DNA from: a virus
Length of the DNA stretch: 20,094 nucleotides
Strand: one strand, 5' to 3'
IMG/VR virus record: IMGVR_UViG_3300010885_017886
Span: 1 to 20,094 of that record
Shown here: positions 7,402 to 14,296 of the stretch, one piece after another
How positions within the stretch are numbered: the first letter of the stretch is position 1
Layout: the number at the start of each line of letters is the position of its first letter
The notes under the pieces: generated by a model
Seen by the model: only the letters and a program-made list of their open reading frames with translations
The model's database searches: none
What the model was told of the DNA's origin: nothing
Translations under genes and position numbers: made by a program

Positions 7402-7701
7402 ATGCCTCTTAATTTCGGAGCAGACGCACTGGGCTCAACGCCCCCAAGTGGATATCTTCAAGAGTCCTCACTCGAGGAAACTCAAGAACAAGCAACCATT
7501 CGCAATGCAGACGGACGCATTGTTGTTGCCATTGCTAAACCTCGTTCAATCATCACTACAAATTTGACTACAAAGGGAGAGGTTAGTTTTTTGAATGTTC
7601 CGATGGGTGATTTCGCAGGAAATACTCGTACGGCATCAAAGGTTTCCGAAACCAACGACGATTTTGCCGTCTCAACCGCAACCTATACTCTGTACAAATA
7701 A
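7402..7701 (+). CDS. Small tail protein, tube-like (first of two)
   Basis: This 99-residue protein is predicted beta-rich, with ATIRNADGRIVVAIAKPRS, an ITTNLTTKGEV segment, and a C-terminal strand pair after SETNDDF. It lies where lambda carries the tail tube gene V. Weak similarity in layout to the next protein (an SG start, a central NADG/GSDG turn, KG, then NDD before the last strand) suggests old duplication. The gap to the preceding gene is four bases: TAA, TATT, ATG. No Shine-Dalgarno site is seen. A role in the tail tube is inferred from position only. Confidence 0.55.
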   Translation: MPLNFGADALGSTPPSGYLQESSLEETQEQATIRNADGRIVVAIAKPRSIITTNLTTKGEVSFLNVPMGDFAGNTRTASKVSETNDDFAVSTATYTLYK

Positions 7702-7702
7702 T

Positions 7703-8014
7703 ATGGCTACTTTTGGTATTACTCTGATTAGTCCAAGTGGAGTTGTTACTGAGTCTGTTGATGTTGAGAACAAAGCAGATTTTAAGCAATTGGTCGGAAG
7801 CGATGGCACTCATTATGGGGCTATTACTTATGACTACACCCAACCCTTTTCCGCAAAAGGCAAAGGCAATAACCCTTATGAAGTAGGTGTCGCAAGCAAT
7901 CCTCCTGAAATAATGAGCGGAAAAATTTTTATCTCTAGCGCAAAAAAAACCACCAAGAATGATGATTGGGAAGGTTGGGAAATTAGCGGTGTCGGATATC
8001 CGCACGTTACTTAG
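7703..8014 (+). CDS. Small tail protein, tube-like (second of two)
   Basis: This 103-residue protein begins at ATG 7703, one base after the previous stop. It is beta-rich, with FGITLISPSGVVTESVDVE, GAITYDYTQPFSAKGKG and a terminal WEGWEISGVGYPHV strand. It could be the main tail tube subunit or a tube-initiation partner of the previous gene. The two align loosely over most of their length, though a pairwise comparison by eye is not proof. A hairpin (7989-8005) lies within its 3' end. Confidence 0.55.
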   Translation: MATFGITLISPSGVVTESVDVENKADFKQLVGSDGTHYGAITYDYTQPFSAKGKGNNPYEVGVASNPPEIMSGKIFISSAKKTTKNDDWEGWEISGVGYPHVT

Positions 8015-8019
8015 TTTAA
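7989..8019 (+). promoter_or_regulatory. Hairpin plus GTTTAA motif before the gene at 8035
   Basis: GTGTCGG (7989-7995) pairs with CCGCAC (8000-8005), with one bulged T and an ATAT loop. GTTTAA starts at 8014, 21 bases before the ATG at 8035, and CCTTCTATT leads into the start. This is a variant of the GTTTACA arrangement before 2537, 5197 and 13985. Confidence 0.3.
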
Positions 8020-8034
8020 GCAAAGCCTTCTATT

Positions 8035-8463
8035 ATGATCCAAGGCGAATCTTTCTTAACGCTTACAGACAACGAAGACCCAAGCAAAAGCACAAATACG
8101 GATTTGGTTTTTGCTTGGCACACTCTCGGAGGGGTTCTTGTCCCTCATACCTTTCAAAAGGTAATTGAAAACGAAAAGCTTCGAGTGTCATGGACCATTC
8201 AGATCAGCAAAAAGGCTGATATCAATGGGGAAATCTTGGACTTCATGGAGTTCCGAAAGAGATGGGATGACCTTGAATGGTGCAAGGCCAATGAGTGGCA
8301 TCCCATCTCTATAATCCGAGCTTTTAGAGACAACAGTCGAGACGGCAAGCGCTGGGCTCGCCAGCAGGCTACTGGGGCCCTTAAACGCAAGGGCAATTCG
8401 ATGTGCATCTGTTACCCAGATTCACCTGAGTGGCTTAAGAAAGAATTTGCCAGATTTATCTAA
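8035..8463 (+). CDS. Hypothetical tail-region protein
   Basis: This 142-residue protein is not recognised. It has an N-terminal half with strands (DLVFAWHTLGGVLVPHTFQK; LRVSWTIQISKK) and a helical, Arg/Lys-rich second half with four Trp residues (WDDLEWCKANEWHP; KRWARQQATGALKRKG) and two close cysteines (MCICYPD). It lies between the tube-like genes and the tail chaperones, so a tail assembly role is likely, but nothing in the sequence names one. It is a reliable gene: it fills the gap between neighbours and has an ATG with the same upstream pattern as three others. The next start (8465) is two bases after its stop codon. Confidence 0.75.
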   Translation: MIQGESFLTLTDNEDPSKSTNTDLVFAWHTLGGVLVPHTFQKVIENEKLRVSWTIQISKKADINGEILDFMEFRKRWDDLEWCKANEWHPISIIRAFRDNSRDGKRWARQQATGALKRKGNSMCICYPDSPEWLKKEFARFI

Positions 8464-8464
8464 C

Positions 8465-8809
8465 ATGAACCCATTCCTATTATCGAATGAAACTATCGGT
8501 CCTTTGACGCTTCGTCCTTGGACGCTCACCACACAGAAAGCCATCATGGCTCTTGATGACTGCAAGTTCTCAGAGCTTGAGCAAATGGCCGCAATGGCAT
8601 GGATGCAGGCTCAGGAACCTGAGGATGTTGAAAAGGCGGTCAATGACAAGAGCGCGGAAAAGAAGATCAAATCCTTTACGCGCAATTTTCCAATGGCGCT
8701 TGTTCAACCTATTGCTGAATGGTGCGACCGCCAGAACAAGATGGTTCAAAGCGGACAGATTGAAATTATCCCCAAGGGAGGAGCAGATCCCGCGCAGCCG
8801 GGAAACTAG
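8465..8809 (+). CDS. Tail assembly chaperone, short product (gpG-like)
   Basis: This 114-residue protein occupies the gpG position just before the tape measure region. Such proteins coat the tape measure during tail tube assembly and are absent from the finished tail. It has an N-terminal beta segment (GPLTLRPWTLTTQKAIM) followed by helices (SELEQMAAMAWMQAQ; VEKAVNDKSAEKKIKSFTRN), typical of this class. I chose ATG 8465 over an in-frame TTG at 8447, which overlaps the previous gene. The last two sense codons, GGA AAC, belong to a slippery heptamer just before TAG (8807-8809), so a fraction of ribosomes should continue into the longer product. Confidence 0.82.
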   Translation: MNPFLLSNETIGPLTLRPWTLTTQKAIMALDDCKFSELEQMAAMAWMQAQEPEDVEKAVNDKSAEKKIKSFTRNFPMALVQPIAEWCDRQNKMVQSGQIEIIPKGGADPAQPGN

Positions 8810-9039
8810 ATGGGCCAGAGTGGTGCGAGTCATTCGTGATCACTCTGGCCCGAGAAACGGGATGGTCTGAAGACTTCATTATGAGACGCGCCCCCTTAGC
8901 TCGATTGTTGCGGTATTATCATGCAGCAGCATGGAGCAACGGGGCATGGACGCGCAAGGTTGCCACTGAAGAGCAGAGGCAAGGAGTTGATGCGGTGCTG
9001 GCGCTAATTCCTCAACAAACGGAGGAATGTGATGAGTGA
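8465..9039 (+). CDS. Tail assembly chaperone, -1 frameshift fusion (gpGT-like)
   Basis: A -1 slip at 8800-8806 would join the 114-residue short product to 77 residues read from 8806, giving about 191 residues. The added part begins LDGPEWCESFVITLARETGW and continues with helical segments (FIMRRAPLARLLRYYHAAAW) typical of the T part of G/GT chaperones, which contacts the tail tube protein. The downstream frame is open from 8764 to 9039 and contains no ATG before the conserved-looking part, so it is best explained as a frameshift extension. A GTG at 8836 would give only 67 residues and lies in the loop of the stimulatory hairpin. Lambda uses the related heptamer GGGAAAG for the same purpose. 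Confidence 0.85.
8800..8851 (+). promoter_or_regulatory. Programmed -1 ribosomal frameshift signal
   Basis: The heptamer GGGAAAC (8800-8806) is in phase as G GGA AAC, directly before the TAG stop. After a 5-base spacer, GGGCCAGAGTG (8812-8822) pairs perfectly with CACTCTGGCCC (8841-8851) in an 11-bp stem. The loop can add a few inner pairs (CGA with TCG). All three standard parts are present at the usual spacing. The event joins the two tail chaperone frames. Confidence 0.9.
9021..9025 (+). promoter_or_regulatory. Strong Shine-Dalgarno site GGAGG
   Basis: GGAGG is six bases before the ATG at 9032 and selects that start over the GTG at 9029. It is the only clear Shine-Dalgarno site I see before any gene in the window. 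Confidence 0.65.
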
Positions 9040-9793
9040 CATTGCAGTCGATCTCTCCGCCAAAGGTCATACCGAGTTTTACTCAAACTTGGAAAAGATT
9101 ATTGCCACGTCCAAAAAAGGCATGTGGTCAGTCGTCCACACGCATTTTAAGGGAGTTGTTAGAAACTTTCTGTCTATCACGCCCCCAATGGGCGGCACTC
9201 ATCCCTCGCTGAAGTTTAACGCTAAGGGAGAACATACCGGCGCTGTTGACTATGCTGCTGGGCGAGAGGCTGGCAGAAAGACCATTCTTGCAGATATTAA
9301 GAAAGCTTTTTGGCAAATGGAACCCGGAAACGAGGTTCAACAAAAGCGCTGGAGCAATAGCGTGACCCAGCAGATGCTTTCTGAGCACCCTTTGCTCACT
9401 CTCAGGTGGTATTTATCTGTTCGCAATGACCGCAAAAGGATCAGAGGGGCCCCTAGAAGGCCCGCCACCAAGGTTCAGGTAGATTTTGTGCTGAAGTACC
9501 TATTAACGCGCCAGGGAAGCGTTGTGGCCGGATGGAAGAATGCAGCTCGATTCTTTAATCTTCCAATTCCTCGGTGGGACAACAAGTACGACGCTTCTCG
9601 CTCTAGGTTTAAAGTGGAAGCCGGAGAAGAAAATTATTACATCTACGCCGGAAACACGACAAACCACAGAGAGGCGAACAAGTTAAATCGCATGGGTGAA
9701 ATTGCGATGAACATGCAGAACAATAACATGGCGCGAATACTGAAAGCTTTTGTAGAGACAGAAGCAAGGCGACGCGGATTCGTAACACGATAA
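9032..9793 (+). CDS. Hypothetical protein between chaperones and tape measure
   Basis: This protein of about 253 residues is not recognised. The N-terminal third is mixed (DLSAKGHTEFYSNLEKII..; ITPPMGGTHPSLKF), followed by basic helical segments (GREAGRKTILADIKKAFWQM; LRWYLSVRNDRKRIRGAPRR), a VVAGWKNAARFFNLPIPRWD segment and a helical C-terminus rich in Asn, Met and Arg. The ..GWKNAA.. pattern after a basic helical stretch recalls minor tail proteins of the HK97 gp10 type, but this is only a resemblance. Its start overlaps the frameshift extension by eight bases. In lambda nothing lies between GT and the tape measure, so this is an addition to that order. Confidence 0.78.
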   Translation: MSDIAVDLSAKGHTEFYSNLEKIIATSKKGMWSVVHTHFKGVVRNFLSITPPMGGTHPSLKFNAKGEHTGAVDYAAGREAGRKTILADIKKAFWQMEPGNEVQQKRWSNSVTQQMLSEHPLLTLRWYLSVRNDRKRIRGAPRRPATKVQVDFVLKYLLTRQGSVVAGWKNAARFFNLPIPRWDNKYDASRSRFKVEAGEENYYIYAGNTTNHREANKLNRMGEIAMNMQNNNMARILKAFVETEARRRGFVTR

Positions 9794-9797
9794 TATT

Positions 9798-11177
9798 ATG
9801 GCAACTATTGAATTCTCCCTAAACGCGCACATTGCCGGATTTGTGGCAGGCATGAAAGCTGCCAAAGAAGCAATGCGAGATTTTATTGGAAGCTCTGGAA
9901 CAAAAACTCCTTTTGAGAAAATAAATACAGATGTAAAAAATGTCTCTGCCGCATTTAGTAAAATGCAAGGGCAGGCTATGGGCGGCGATTTATTTGGAGC
10001 AGTCGCAACAGCATCTAATCTTTCTAAAAGCATTATTCCAGAAATGGGTGCGGTAGGCATTGCAATTGCAAGCATAGGAATTGCTGCCACGGGAGCCGCC
10101 GGGGCAATGTATGGAATGTGGAATGCAATGAGCAGGTCCAAAGAAATTACTGCAATGGCAGAGGCAAGTGGAATGACCATTGTGCAGTTTATGGGGCTCG
10201 AGCAAGCCTTTCACAGGGCAGGGCTAGCCCTTGATGAAGCACCTCCCCTAATATCTCATTTTACAGAAGCATTAATGTCGCTCGGTGATCCAATGAGCAA
10301 AGCCACCTATGCATTTGCTCAACTAGGGCTTAATGCTAATGATTTTAATGGCAGAACAAATGCCGAATCTCTTGATATTTTTGCAAAGGCATTAGATCGC
10401 ACAACTGATAAAACAAAAAAGCTACTAGCTGCAAATGCGGCGTTTTCTGAACGTCGAGGAGGCCGAATGATACAGGCACTTCAAGGCGGAGCATTGCAAG
10501 AGTCCATGCAGAATGTTTCTCCAGTTTCTGGTGTATTTGAAAGATCTGGGGAAGCCTTTAATAAATTTCAAAGTTCAATTGAAAAGCTGCTAGGAACCTT
10601 TATGACATTTTTTGCCGGTATGGCAGAAGTGTTTGTTGAGAATTTTGGAGGGATTATTGAGAAGATTTCCAAGATTGATCTTTCTGAAGATGGCAGAACT
10701 TTTGCGCAGTATATTGTGACTGCATTTGAGCTTGCTAAACCCATTTTTTCTTTTCTCAAGTTTATATTTGATGAATTACTTGTGGTGCTTAACACAGTAA
10801 TGCTAATCATGTCCCCTTGGGCAGCAATTGTAGACGCTTTTAGAACTGCTGTTCTTGGGGAAAAAACAGTATTTACAAGCTCCGAGTTTTCAGGTGGAAG
10901 CAAGGGCACATTTGAAACACCGTCTTCTCCTGATATTGGAAAGCTCGACATCAAATTCTCCCCAATGGAGGTCATTCACCCCATCGTGGATAGCCTCACC
11001 CGGATAGGCGGAGGAGGAGGATCAGCCGTGAATTCTGTGGACATTCAGCGTGATCAATTGGATGTTCTCAGGCGTATTTCTGACAGTGTCAGCAATTTTT
11101 CGAGAAACATTAACGCAGACTTGACCCCAAAGCTTCCTACTATTTATGGAAGCGGCGGATCTGTAGGAACTTGGTAA
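9798..11177 (+). CDS. Tape measure protein (short)
   Basis: This 459-residue protein is the best tape measure candidate, directly downstream of the chaperone block. It has an Ala/Met/Lys helical N-terminus, a hydrophobic glycine-rich segment at about 83-108 (GAVGIAIASIGIAATGAAGA), long helical stretches through 110-260 and a second hydrophobic region near 262-345. A Gly-rich stretch and a helical DQLDVLRRISDSVSNFSRNI segment end the protein. The hydrophobic segments match those that insert during DNA delivery. If tape length scales at roughly 1.5 angstrom per residue, the tail would be short, about 70 nm. It begins after the junction TAA-TATT-ATG. Confidence 0.82.
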   Translation: MATIEFSLNAHIAGFVAGMKAAKEAMRDFIGSSGTKTPFEKINTDVKNVSAAFSKMQGQAMGGDLFGAVATASNLSKSIIPEMGAVGIAIASIGIAATGAAGAMYGMWNAMSRSKEITAMAEASGMTIVQFMGLEQAFHRAGLALDEAPPLISHFTEALMSLGDPMSKATYAFAQLGLNANDFNGRTNAESLDIFAKALDRTTDKTKKLLAANAAFSERRGGRMIQALQGGALQESMQNVSPVSGVFERSGEAFNKFQSSIEKLLGTFMTFFAGMAEVFVENFGGIIEKISKIDLSEDGRTFAQYIVTAFELAKPIFSFLKFIFDELLVVLNTVMLIMSPWAAIVDAFRTAVLGEKTVFTSSEFSGGSKGTFETPSSPDIGKLDIKFSPMEVIHPIVDSLTRIGGGGGSAVNSVDIQRDQLDVLRRISDSVSNFSRNINADLTPKLPTIYGSGGSVGTW

Positions 11178-11181
11178 CATT

Positions 11182-11865
11182 ATGCCAGTCGAAACTAAAT
11201 TTGAAGAGACGAAGGATATGCAACGTGTGATCATGCACACGTATACATATCAAGAGACTAGTGATTTTGAGGCTTCTCCAACATGCCGTTCTTATCGAAA
11301 AGAGCACGTTGATGGCATCTGGACCATCGTCGAAGAGTTTATTGTTGATCAAGGCTCTGCTCAATGGAACGTAGATGGAACCACAAGCACAGAACCGCTT
11401 GAGTCAAATTTGATATTCACATCAGTTCCTGAAAGTATTAGAAAGCTTTGGTTTGCATGGAAAAGAAATACTCAATCTCCAAGCCTTGCAAAAGCTGTTT
11501 CTTTATCGGAAGGTGCATGGTGGGATCCTGCTGTTGATGGCGTAAAAGACTCTGCGTTTTTGGCGTTTTATAAACGCTGGACTATCGGCATGGATAGCTA
11601 TCTTGCGCCAAGAATTGTTCTTCGCATGAACGAGCTTGAGGATGGGCCGCCAACGCAAACAAAAGTGGGTAAAATTGAAGATCCTTTATCTAAAATGCAA
11701 ACAGCTCCAGCAATTCCAGCCGGAGTGACATTCATTCTTACTGCCGCCAGAGGCATTCAAGAAGGCGATAAGTGGAGAAATACCTATGAATGGCTTGGGT
11801 CCAGTTCTACTTCAGGGGTAAATGCTGCCGGGACAAATGGTTGGGATACTTTAGTTTATTCTTAA
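11182..11865 (+). CDS. Hypothetical distal tail protein
   Basis: This 227-residue protein follows the tape measure, where siphophages place distal-tail or hub proteins. It is Trp- and Thr-rich and seems largely beta, with IWTIVEEFIVDQGSAQWNVD, SIRKLWFAWKRNTQSP and a C-terminal FILTAARGIQEGDKWRNTYEW segment. No cysteine cluster or catalytic motif is seen. I do not recognise a family; Dit or baseplate hub is possible by position. It begins after TAA-CATT-ATG and its stop directly abuts the next ATG. Confidence 0.72.
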   Translation: MPVETKFEETKDMQRVIMHTYTYQETSDFEASPTCRSYRKEHVDGIWTIVEEFIVDQGSAQWNVDGTTSTEPLESNLIFTSVPESIRKLWFAWKRNTQSPSLAKAVSLSEGAWWDPAVDGVKDSAFLAFYKRWTIGMDSYLAPRIVLRMNELEDGPPTQTKVGKIEDPLSKMQTAPAIPAGVTFILTAARGIQEGDKWRNTYEWLGSSSTSGVNAAGTNGWDTLVYS

Positions 11866-13197
11866 ATGCTTCCTCTAAATTTTAGTCGCGGGACTCCAAT
11901 AACGGCAGAGCATCTTAACTCGCTTGTTAATGAGATTAGAAGTAACTCGTTAACCTCGGGCATGGGATACATTCTTAATAAGACGCCTAATGGAACAAGC
12001 TTAAGTATTCCTCAGCCATCTGGTGGTGGAGGTGGCGGAGGCGGAGGTGCTGCAATTGCTTGTCCTTTTGAAGTTACGGATGTATCTGAGCCTGGGCAAT
12101 CGGGGCAATTGACTTTAAAGCTAAATGTAAAATGTGAACTTGTCCGCGCATACAATATTTGGCCCACAGGGACAAGCGAAGAACATCCCAATCATGTAAT
12201 CGTAGATCTTCCTGTCGAGGCGGGGTGGTATGGCATTTATTTGTGGATCGAATTAGATCAAGAAGGAAATCTTACCAAAACAAATGGCGTAGATTTCCAG
12301 CCTGACGTGGTGTGGCGAGATAATTGGGTTGAGTCTACTTCGACAGATTTGTTTGTCTATTTGGGCGGCGTGACATTAAGTGCTGATACTGAAAGCCATA
12401 TTTATGTCTCGAACATAGAAAATGCTTGTCCAGTCATTCAAAGACCGACTCTTCCGGCTTGTCCATTCTTGGTAGAGCCATCCTTAAAGATTCTAGAGAC
12501 TGGGTTAAATATTCAGATTCGCAGTGGGAAAATTAACGGAAATTACCCGACAGGAATGGATTCCATCAATACCTACTTAATGGTATTGGGAGACTCCACA
12601 AATTACCGGTACATTTACTGTGTAATGGTCGTAAAGGATGGAGTCATTCAGACTGGGCCGAATGACGTTACTTTTGGGGATTATGAACAGATGCAAGAAT
12701 CTACGAGCACTCTTGCATACTTTTTAGTGGCAGAAGTTCAGACAGGCTATGACGCACAAAGCGATCTCGTTGTTGAGTATGTTTATAACTACTGCACCGT
12801 TCCATTCACATTTCCAATTTCCTATTGTCCGTTCAGGCTAACCAACGTTAGTTCTCCTACGGCAATGTATTTGGAGGTTCAGTTTGGTTATGTAAATGGA
12901 GATCGTATTCCCGATGGAATGCCTACACCTCCAGCTACAACGCCACCTTTGATTTTAACTGTGACGGCGGATTGTTTTGTGTATTGCGCCATTACTTACG
13001 ATTCAAACTTTAACGTGCCTTATACTGGCGGGATCGTATTTTCAACCTCAAGCACAGTAAAAACCAACACTGCAACCATACAATATGTTCTTGTAGGAAC
13101 GGTAAAAGTTATTGATGGCAGAATTGATTCGATTTCAAATGTATGCTCTCCAATTAACTTTGATGCGTGTTCTTTAAAATTTGATCTTATTCCATAA
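11866..13197 (+). CDS. Tail protein with three Cys-bracketed repeat domains
   Basis: This 443-residue protein has a short attachment-like N-terminus (PITAEHLNSLVNEIRSNSLT, residues 11-30, then GMGYILNKTPNGTSLSI), a nine-glycine linker (53-61), and three repeats of about 107-123 residues. Each repeat begins with CPF (C66, C199, C321) and ends with a cysteine after an Asn- or Tyr-containing strand (C188, C310, C427). Between them lie shared elements: a turn with a Gly or Pro, an aromatic strand with YxY or YC, and an ESTST or SSTVKT segment before YFLVAE/YVLVGT. The end-to-end cysteines could form a disulfide in each domain. Likely a virion-surface or tail-tip protein; the exact role is unknown. 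Confidence 0.75.
   Translation: MLPLNFSRGTPITAEHLNSLVNEIRSNSLTSGMGYILNKTPNGTSLSIPQPSGGGGGGGGGAAIACPFEVTDVSEPGQSGQLTLKLNVKCELVRAYNIWPTGTSEEHPNHVIVDLPVEAGWYGIYLWIELDQEGNLTKTNGVDFQPDVVWRDNWVESTSTDLFVYLGGVTLSADTESHIYVSNIENACPVIQRPTLPACPFLVEPSLKILETGLNIQIRSGKINGNYPTGMDSINTYLMVLGDSTNYRYIYCVMVVKDGVIQTGPNDVTFGDYEQMQESTSTLAYFLVAEVQTGYDAQSDLVVEYVYNYCTVPFTFPISYCPFRLTNVSSPTAMYLEVQFGYVNGDRIPDGMPTPPATTPPLILTVTADCFVYCAITYDSNFNVPYTGGIVFSTSSTVKTNTATIQYVLVGTVKVIDGRIDSISNVCSPINFDACSLKFDLIP
12061..13146 (+). repeat. Three diverged tandem protein repeats (coding)
   Basis: The repeats span residues 66-188, 199-310 and 321-427 of the gene at 11866. They are recognisable at the protein level by opening CPF, central aromatic strands and closing cysteine. 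DNA similarity is low, so the duplication is old. Confidence 0.6.
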
Positions 13198-13751
13198 TGA
13201 ATTGCTATCAATTTACTGCAATTGATGGAATGAAGCTTAAGTTTAAAGTTGAAGCTAACCCAGATCAATATCTGCAAATCGCTGGAGAACAAATAAATAC
13301 ATCTATTCGGCCAACTACAGAAAACTGTTTAAGATATAAATGTTGGAGTCAGTACAAAACACAAAATCCATGCAGCAAATCAGAATGGGACAAACTTGCA
13401 ATAAGATTTAATCATACTTGTTTTAGATTTATTCTTTCTCATGTTCCAGAATACGACGATCTTGGGATTGAAGATCAATTTGGTACAAAATATTATGTAA
13501 CGTTTAGGCCTTCTTTATGGTATGAAAAAATAATGCTTTTTTTTAAACCGTGGAACTCATCTGATCAATATTATGAAAAAGGATTACAAATTTATAATTG
13601 GAAAAAAACACAGCCACTGGGGATAAAAGCTCGATTGTCTTTGTATGAAGTAAATGCGGGATATGTTACTTCGTGGATGATTGATACGCTTGATGAGGCA
13701 ACTGCCGAAAACTTTTTAGCAAAAGTAACAATGAACGTCACATTTCTATGA
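13197..13751 (+). CDS. Hypothetical A+T-rich tail-region protein
   Basis: This 184-residue protein is unrecognised. It is rich in aromatic residues (many Tyr, Phe, Trp) and carries cysteines near C44, C49, C59 and C75, the middle set spaced like a possible metal or disulfide group. The gene is more A+T-rich than the later fibre genes: a 60-base line within it (13501-13560) has 19 G+C. It overlaps the previous gene by one base (TAATG) and the next by ATGA. The composition shift suggests it, perhaps with the upstream gene, came from a different source. Confidence 0.7.
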   Translation: MNCYQFTAIDGMKLKFKVEANPDQYLQIAGEQINTSIRPTTENCLRYKCWSQYKTQNPCSKSEWDKLAIRFNHTCFRFILSHVPEYDDLGIEDQFGTKYYVTFRPSLWYEKIMLFFKPWNSSDQYYEKGLQIYNWKKTQPLGIKARLSLYEVNAGYVTSWMIDTLDEATAENFLAKVTMNVTFL

Positions 13752-13963
13752 TCCCAAGATGGCTGTCAACAAAACGGCATGATATTTGCCGAAAATGTGA
13801 GCTTGAAAAGTCATGCAAAGACAAATTCACGCTTCTTCAGCCTGAGCCTCAATGCAGCTTATCAAAGCTTCCCTCCTTGAGTGATGAGCTTGTTTGGGCC
13901 AAGGCTTGGCCTCAAGAAGCTCAGGCAATCTCCGGGTGCTGTGATTCAGCGCTCAACTATTAG
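13748..13963 (+). CDS. Small Cys-rich protein, putative metal-binding
   Basis: A 71-residue protein has H11 and cysteines C14, C17, C23 and C36 in a CxxC-x5-C-x12-C arrangement, plus C64-C65. Four cysteines in this spacing could bind zinc or an iron-sulfur cluster. The start overlaps the previous stop (ATGA). The 3' end of the gene contains a long inverted repeat (13886-13922). No family is recognised; a distal tail accessory is the contextual guess. Confidence 0.6.
   Translation: MIPRWLSTKRHDICRKCELEKSCKDKFTLLQPEPQCSLSKLPSLSDELVWAKAWPQEAQAISGCCDSALNY
13886..13922 (+). other. Strong hairpin inside a gene's 3' end
   Basis: GAGCTT (13886-13891) pairs with AAGCTC (13917-13922), and inside it GGCCAAG (13897-13903) pairs with CTTGGCC (13905-13911) around one G. 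No T run follows, so it is not an ordinary terminator. It lies about 40 bases before a GTTTACA motif and may mark a transcript boundary or processing point. Confidence 0.45.
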
Positions 13964-13984
13964 TTTACAAACTACCCTCTAAGT
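13963..13984 (+). promoter_or_regulatory. GTTTACA motif 22 bases before a start codon
   Basis: GTTTACA starts at 13963, at the last base of the previous stop codon, and CCCTCTAAGT leads into the ATG at 13985. It matches the motif before 2537 and 5197 in sequence and spacing. Confidence 0.35.
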
Positions 13985-14296
13985 ATGACCCCCGCACGGA
14001 CCGCTCAAACCATCGTGAGAGGCGCAGACTATGCGCTTGGGTTTCAGCGTACCGAAAATTCTACCCCCGTATCACTGGAAGGGGATGAGTTTGATTGTTT
14101 GTTGATTTCTTCTTCTGGGACGGTTTTGACTCATCCAGTTATTGGATATGTCGATGAAATGCAGCGTTGTATTCAAATTTCTCACACAGTTACTGCAACA
14201 TTGGCCGCACAGACTGCCCGGATGGAACTTTGGGTCACAAGGATCGTCGATGGGTTTCGCTATATGATTTTAACCGCTAGGATGACAATTGTATGA
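13985..14296 (+). CDS. Small beta-rich protein before the fibre genes
   Basis: This 103-residue protein has the pattern of small baseplate or fibre-adaptor domains: an RGADYALGFQ strand near the N-terminus, a SLEGDEFDCLLISSSGTVL segment and alternating strands to the end (RMELWVTRIVDGFRYMILTA). Many phages carry a protein with a similar opening, in which a polar stretch precedes an immunoglobulin-like fold, beside the fibre genes. That resemblance is weak. The stop overlaps the next gene's ATGA. I assign no function beyond likely tail attachment. Confidence 0.6.
   Translation: MTPARTAQTIVRGADYALGFQRTENSTPVSLEGDEFDCLLISSSGTVLTHPVIGYVDEMQRCIQISHTVTATLAAQTARMELWVTRIVDGFRYMILTARMTIV

Noticed and set aside
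8553-8870. Plus-strand frame of 105 codons over the chaperone gene
   Set aside because: Arg/Ser-rich shadow translation; the zero and -1 frames explain this region far better.
8836-9039. A separate 67-residue gene starting at GTG 8836
   Set aside because: The GTG is in the loop of the frameshift hairpin, no ribosome-binding site precedes it, and the frame is open upstream to the slippery heptamer.
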